15,292 nt of DNA. Origin: Terriglobia bacterium (GTDB lineage: Bacteria; Acidobacteriota; Terriglobia; UBA7540). The stretch lies in assembly GCA_030042795.1 (NCBI GenBank), contig JASHYZ010000300.1, positions 1 through 15,292 of the forward strand. Direction: 5' to 3'. A program made the translations under genes and the position numbers. The notes beneath the pieces are model-generated. The model ran no database searches. It saw only the letters and a program-made list of their open reading frames with translations, and had not been told where the DNA came from. This document shows, one piece after another, positions 13,265 to 15,292 of this stretch. The stretch's first letter is position 1; the number at the start of each line of letters is the position of its first letter.

Positions 13265-15292
13265 ATGACGAGTTCGTCCGCTGTTTCCAACTCAAAGCCA
13301 CGCTCCGAGGGCGAGGAACCGGCACGGGGCTTGCCGCATTTCGATTCGCGCCGCAAGGCCGAGTTTGAGGGTTTTCTTCTTTCCATTCTCAGTCTGCTGG
13401 TGCTGCTCAGCCTCGTGTCTTATCACCCCGGCGACCCGTCGCTTGACACCTCAGCTTCGTCCTGGTCTGCCATTCACAACCTGATTGGGCGTTGCGGAGC
13501 CTATCTCGCAGATGCTCTCTTGCAAGGGCTGGGGTGGACGGCGTACGCAATTCCGATTGGCCTTCTGCTGGTGGGTGCGCGCCGCATGTTCAACCGGCCC
13601 TTCGCCGCTCCTCGCACCAAGGCCGTAGGCGCGGTGCTGCTCGTGGCCTCCCTTGCCGCGCTCCTTGACCTCGTTCCCGCGGCGCCGCCGGTGGCGGGAT
13701 TGATCCGCTCCGGAGGCCTTGCCGGCTATCTGCTGCGAGCGGGGCTGGTGAACGCCTTCAATCAACTCGGCGCCGCCATTGTGGCAGGCACTGTGTTGCT
13801 GGCTTCGCTCTTTCTGGTGACAAAGTTCTCCTTTACCTATGCCGGACGGTTTCTGAAGGCGCAGTTTGCGCCGCTCGCGGGGATCGGACTGAGCTGGCGC
13901 GCCTGGCGTGAGGGCCGTGAGCGCGAACGCCTGAAGAAGAAGCTCGAAGAAGAGCGCAAAACGGGCAAGCCCCCCATCGTGGTGGAGCGCCCAAGCCAGC
14001 CACTGACGAGATCGGCCGCTCGCCCCGTGCCCGCTGCCCCCCCGGAACCCGAAATCAAACGCCGAACGCCATGCTCCGTCGAATCGTTGGATGGCGACGA
14101 GGAAGATGGATCCGTGTTTGAAGATGAGGCATCGGAGCCGCGTGTGGTGGAAGGTCAGGGCCTTGGTTTGTCGCCGAAGGCCTCTCTGACGCCTGCTCCC
14201 GCTGAGGGCCGACGTGCGGTTTCCAACCCAGGCAAGGTTGGCATTGTGCGGCGCAAATACAAGTTGCCGAGCCCCAGCTTGCTGCGGCCGCCTGAAGAAG
14301 AGCAAGGAGTGGACGAAGCCGAACTCAAGGAGCGGGCCTCACGTTTAGTCGAGAAGCTCGCCGAATTCGACGTCACCGGCGCGGTGACCCAGATTCATCC
14401 GGGGCCAGTGGTCACCACCTTCGAATTCAAGCCCGAGGCCGGCATCAAGTACAGCCGCATCACCAATCTGGTTGATGATCTCTGCCTGGCGCTGAAGGCG
14501 GAGTCCATCCTTATCGAGCGCGTTCCGGGCAAGTCAACCGTGGGCATCGAAGTGCCCAACGTGCACCGCGAGGTGATCTATCTGCGCGAACTGGTTGAAG
14601 GCAGCGACTTTGCGAGCTCGCCCTCCAAGCTCACGCTCTGCATCGGCAAGGACATCACCGGCAAGATGAAAGTGGCCGACCTCACTCAGATGCCGCACGT
14701 TCTCATCGCGGGATCAACGGGCTCGGGCAAAAGCGTGGCCATCAACGCGATGATCGTCTCGATGCTCTACAAGGCCACTCCGGACGAAGTGCGCATGATT
14801 ATGATTGATCCCAAGCGCCTGGAGTTGAGCCTCTATGATGGCATTCCGCACCTTTACACGCCGATCGTGACCGAACCGAAAGTGGCGGCCAATGTGCTGC
14901 GGCGCGCGACTGCCGAAATGGAAGATCGCCTGAAGAAACTGGCCGAGCAGGGCGTGCGCAACATCGAGCAGTACAATCGCATATTCGAATCGGGGTCCAC
15001 GCTCAACCTCTTTGACAACGACGGCGAGCCGCAGGGGCCGTTGCCTTACCTGGTGATTGTGATTGATGAGCTGGCCGACTTGATGATGGTGGAGCCGCAG
15101 ACCGTGGAAGAATCGATTACTCGTCTTGCCCAGATGGCGCGTGCCGTGGGCATTCACCTGATTCTCGCCACTCAGCGGCCTTCGGTGGACGTCATCACAG
15201 GCCTCATCAAGGCGAACATGCCTTCGCGTATCTCCTTCCGGGTGGCGTCAAAGGTGGACTCGCGCACTATTCTGGACGCCAACGGCTCCGAA
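13265..15292 (+). CDS. ftsK: DNA translocase FtsK, 3' partial
   Basis: FtsK is a hexameric, septum-anchored DNA pump that clears and resolves chromosome termini during division. The visible 676 residues are N-terminal and motor sequence. They comprise a short cytoplasmic start, then about four hydrophobic membrane segments (FLLSILSLLVLLSLVSY, AYAIPIGLLLVGA, VGAVLLVASLAALLDL, and AAIVAGTVLLASLFLVT) within residues ~35-195. A basic helix rich in Arg/Lys/Glu follows, then an acidic Pro-rich linker to about 360. The alpha/beta motor follows, with Walker A GSTGSGKS at 483-490 and Walker B LVIVIDELADL at 596-606 (D601, E602). The downstream signature ILATQRPSVDVITGLIKANMPSR is also present. The frame runs off the right edge, so the rest of the motor and the gamma (KOPS-reading) domain are not seen. 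ATG 13265 is the only plausible start before the first membrane segment. Its ribosome site is weak (AGG 8 bases upstream). Confidence 0.96.
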   Translation, partial: MTSSSAVSNSKPRSEGEEPARGLPHFDSRRKAEFEGFLLSILSLLVLLSLVSYHPGDPSLDTSASSWSAIHNLIGRCGAYLADALLQGLGWTAYAIPIGLLLVGARRMFNRPFAAPRTKAVGAVLLVASLAALLDLVPAAPPVAGLIRSGGLAGYLLRAGLVNAFNQLGAAIVAGTVLLASLFLVTKFSFTYAGRFLKAQFAPLAGIGLSWRAWREGRERERLKKKLEEERKTGKPPIVVERPSQPLTRSAARPVPAAPPEPEIKRRTPCSVESLDGDEEDGSVFEDEASEPRVVEGQGLGLSPKASLTPAPAEGRRAVSNPGKVGIVRRKYKLPSPSLLRPPEEEQGVDEAELKERASRLVEKLAEFDVTGAVTQIHPGPVVTTFEFKPEAGIKYSRITNLVDDLCLALKAESILIERVPGKSTVGIEVPNVHREVIYLRELVEGSDFASSPSKLTLCIGKDITGKMKVADLTQMPHVLIAGSTGSGKSVAINAMIVSMLYKATPDEVRMIMIDPKRLELSLYDGIPHLYTPIVTEPKVAANVLRRATAEMEDRLKKLAEQGVRNIEQYNRIFESGSTLNLFDNDGEPQGPLPYLVIVIDELADLMMVEPQTVEESITRLAQMARAVGIHLILATQRPSVDVITGLIKANMPSRISFRVASKVDSRTILDANGSE

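Noticed and set aside
13451..14305. 284-codon ORF on the minus strand
   Set aside because: It lies entirely antisense to the ftsK frame, which has convincing membrane segments and motor motifs. It arises from the GC-rich codon pattern and resembles no family.
1..15292. CRISPR arrays, insertion sequences, tRNA or rRNA genes, prophage or defence systems
   Set aside because: No regularly spaced repeats, transposase-like frames, cloverleaf sequences or phage/defence protein motifs were seen anywhere in the window.

Overview
The window looks like chromosomal DNA from a soil-type Acidobacteriota (Koribacter/Terriglobia-like). This is inference from gene content and moderately high GC, not from a marker gene. 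It is mostly ordinary core and carbohydrate metabolism. The part that most deserves a second look is the leader region of a sulfur-assimilation operon.

Layout, left to right. (1) Positions 1-2509, minus strand: a secreted DUF3857/transglutaminase-like protein with C-terminal TPR repeats. A one-base frameshift near 979-982 splits it into two overlapping frames, and its C-terminus lies beyond the left edge. (2) Positions 2734-6907, plus strand: a two-gene unit, a secreted clan GH-D (GH36-like) alpha-galactosidase followed 16 bases later by the glycogen branching enzyme glgB. (3) Positions 6948-10993, minus strand, convergent with glgB: a four-gene unit transcribed in the order sulfite/nitrite reductase, APS reductase (cysH), siroheme synthase N-half (precorrin-2 dehydrogenase/ferrochelatase), cobA-type SUMT. 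(4) Positions 10994-11681: about 690 bases without a recognised protein, containing a structured leader for the sulfur operon. (5) Positions 11682-12824, minus strand: a secreted GH18 chitinase-like protein. (6) Positions 13265-15292, plus strand: the ftsK DNA translocase, cut by the right edge.

The sulfur operon is internally coherent. CysH reduces APS to sulfite, the ferredoxin-type reductase reduces sulfite to sulfide, and the last two genes make the siroheme that the reductase needs. Upstream of the reductase, the minus-strand RNA can form a terminator hairpin with a U-rich tail ending about 12 bases before the start codon. A more upstream segment can pair with the terminator's 5' arm (antiterminator), and that same segment can be sequestered in an alternative stem. 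A 23-codon open reading frame overlaps these competing structures. This has the form of a transcription attenuator or riboswitch-like leader. I could not match it to the SAM, cobalamin or other riboswitch consensus patterns I know.
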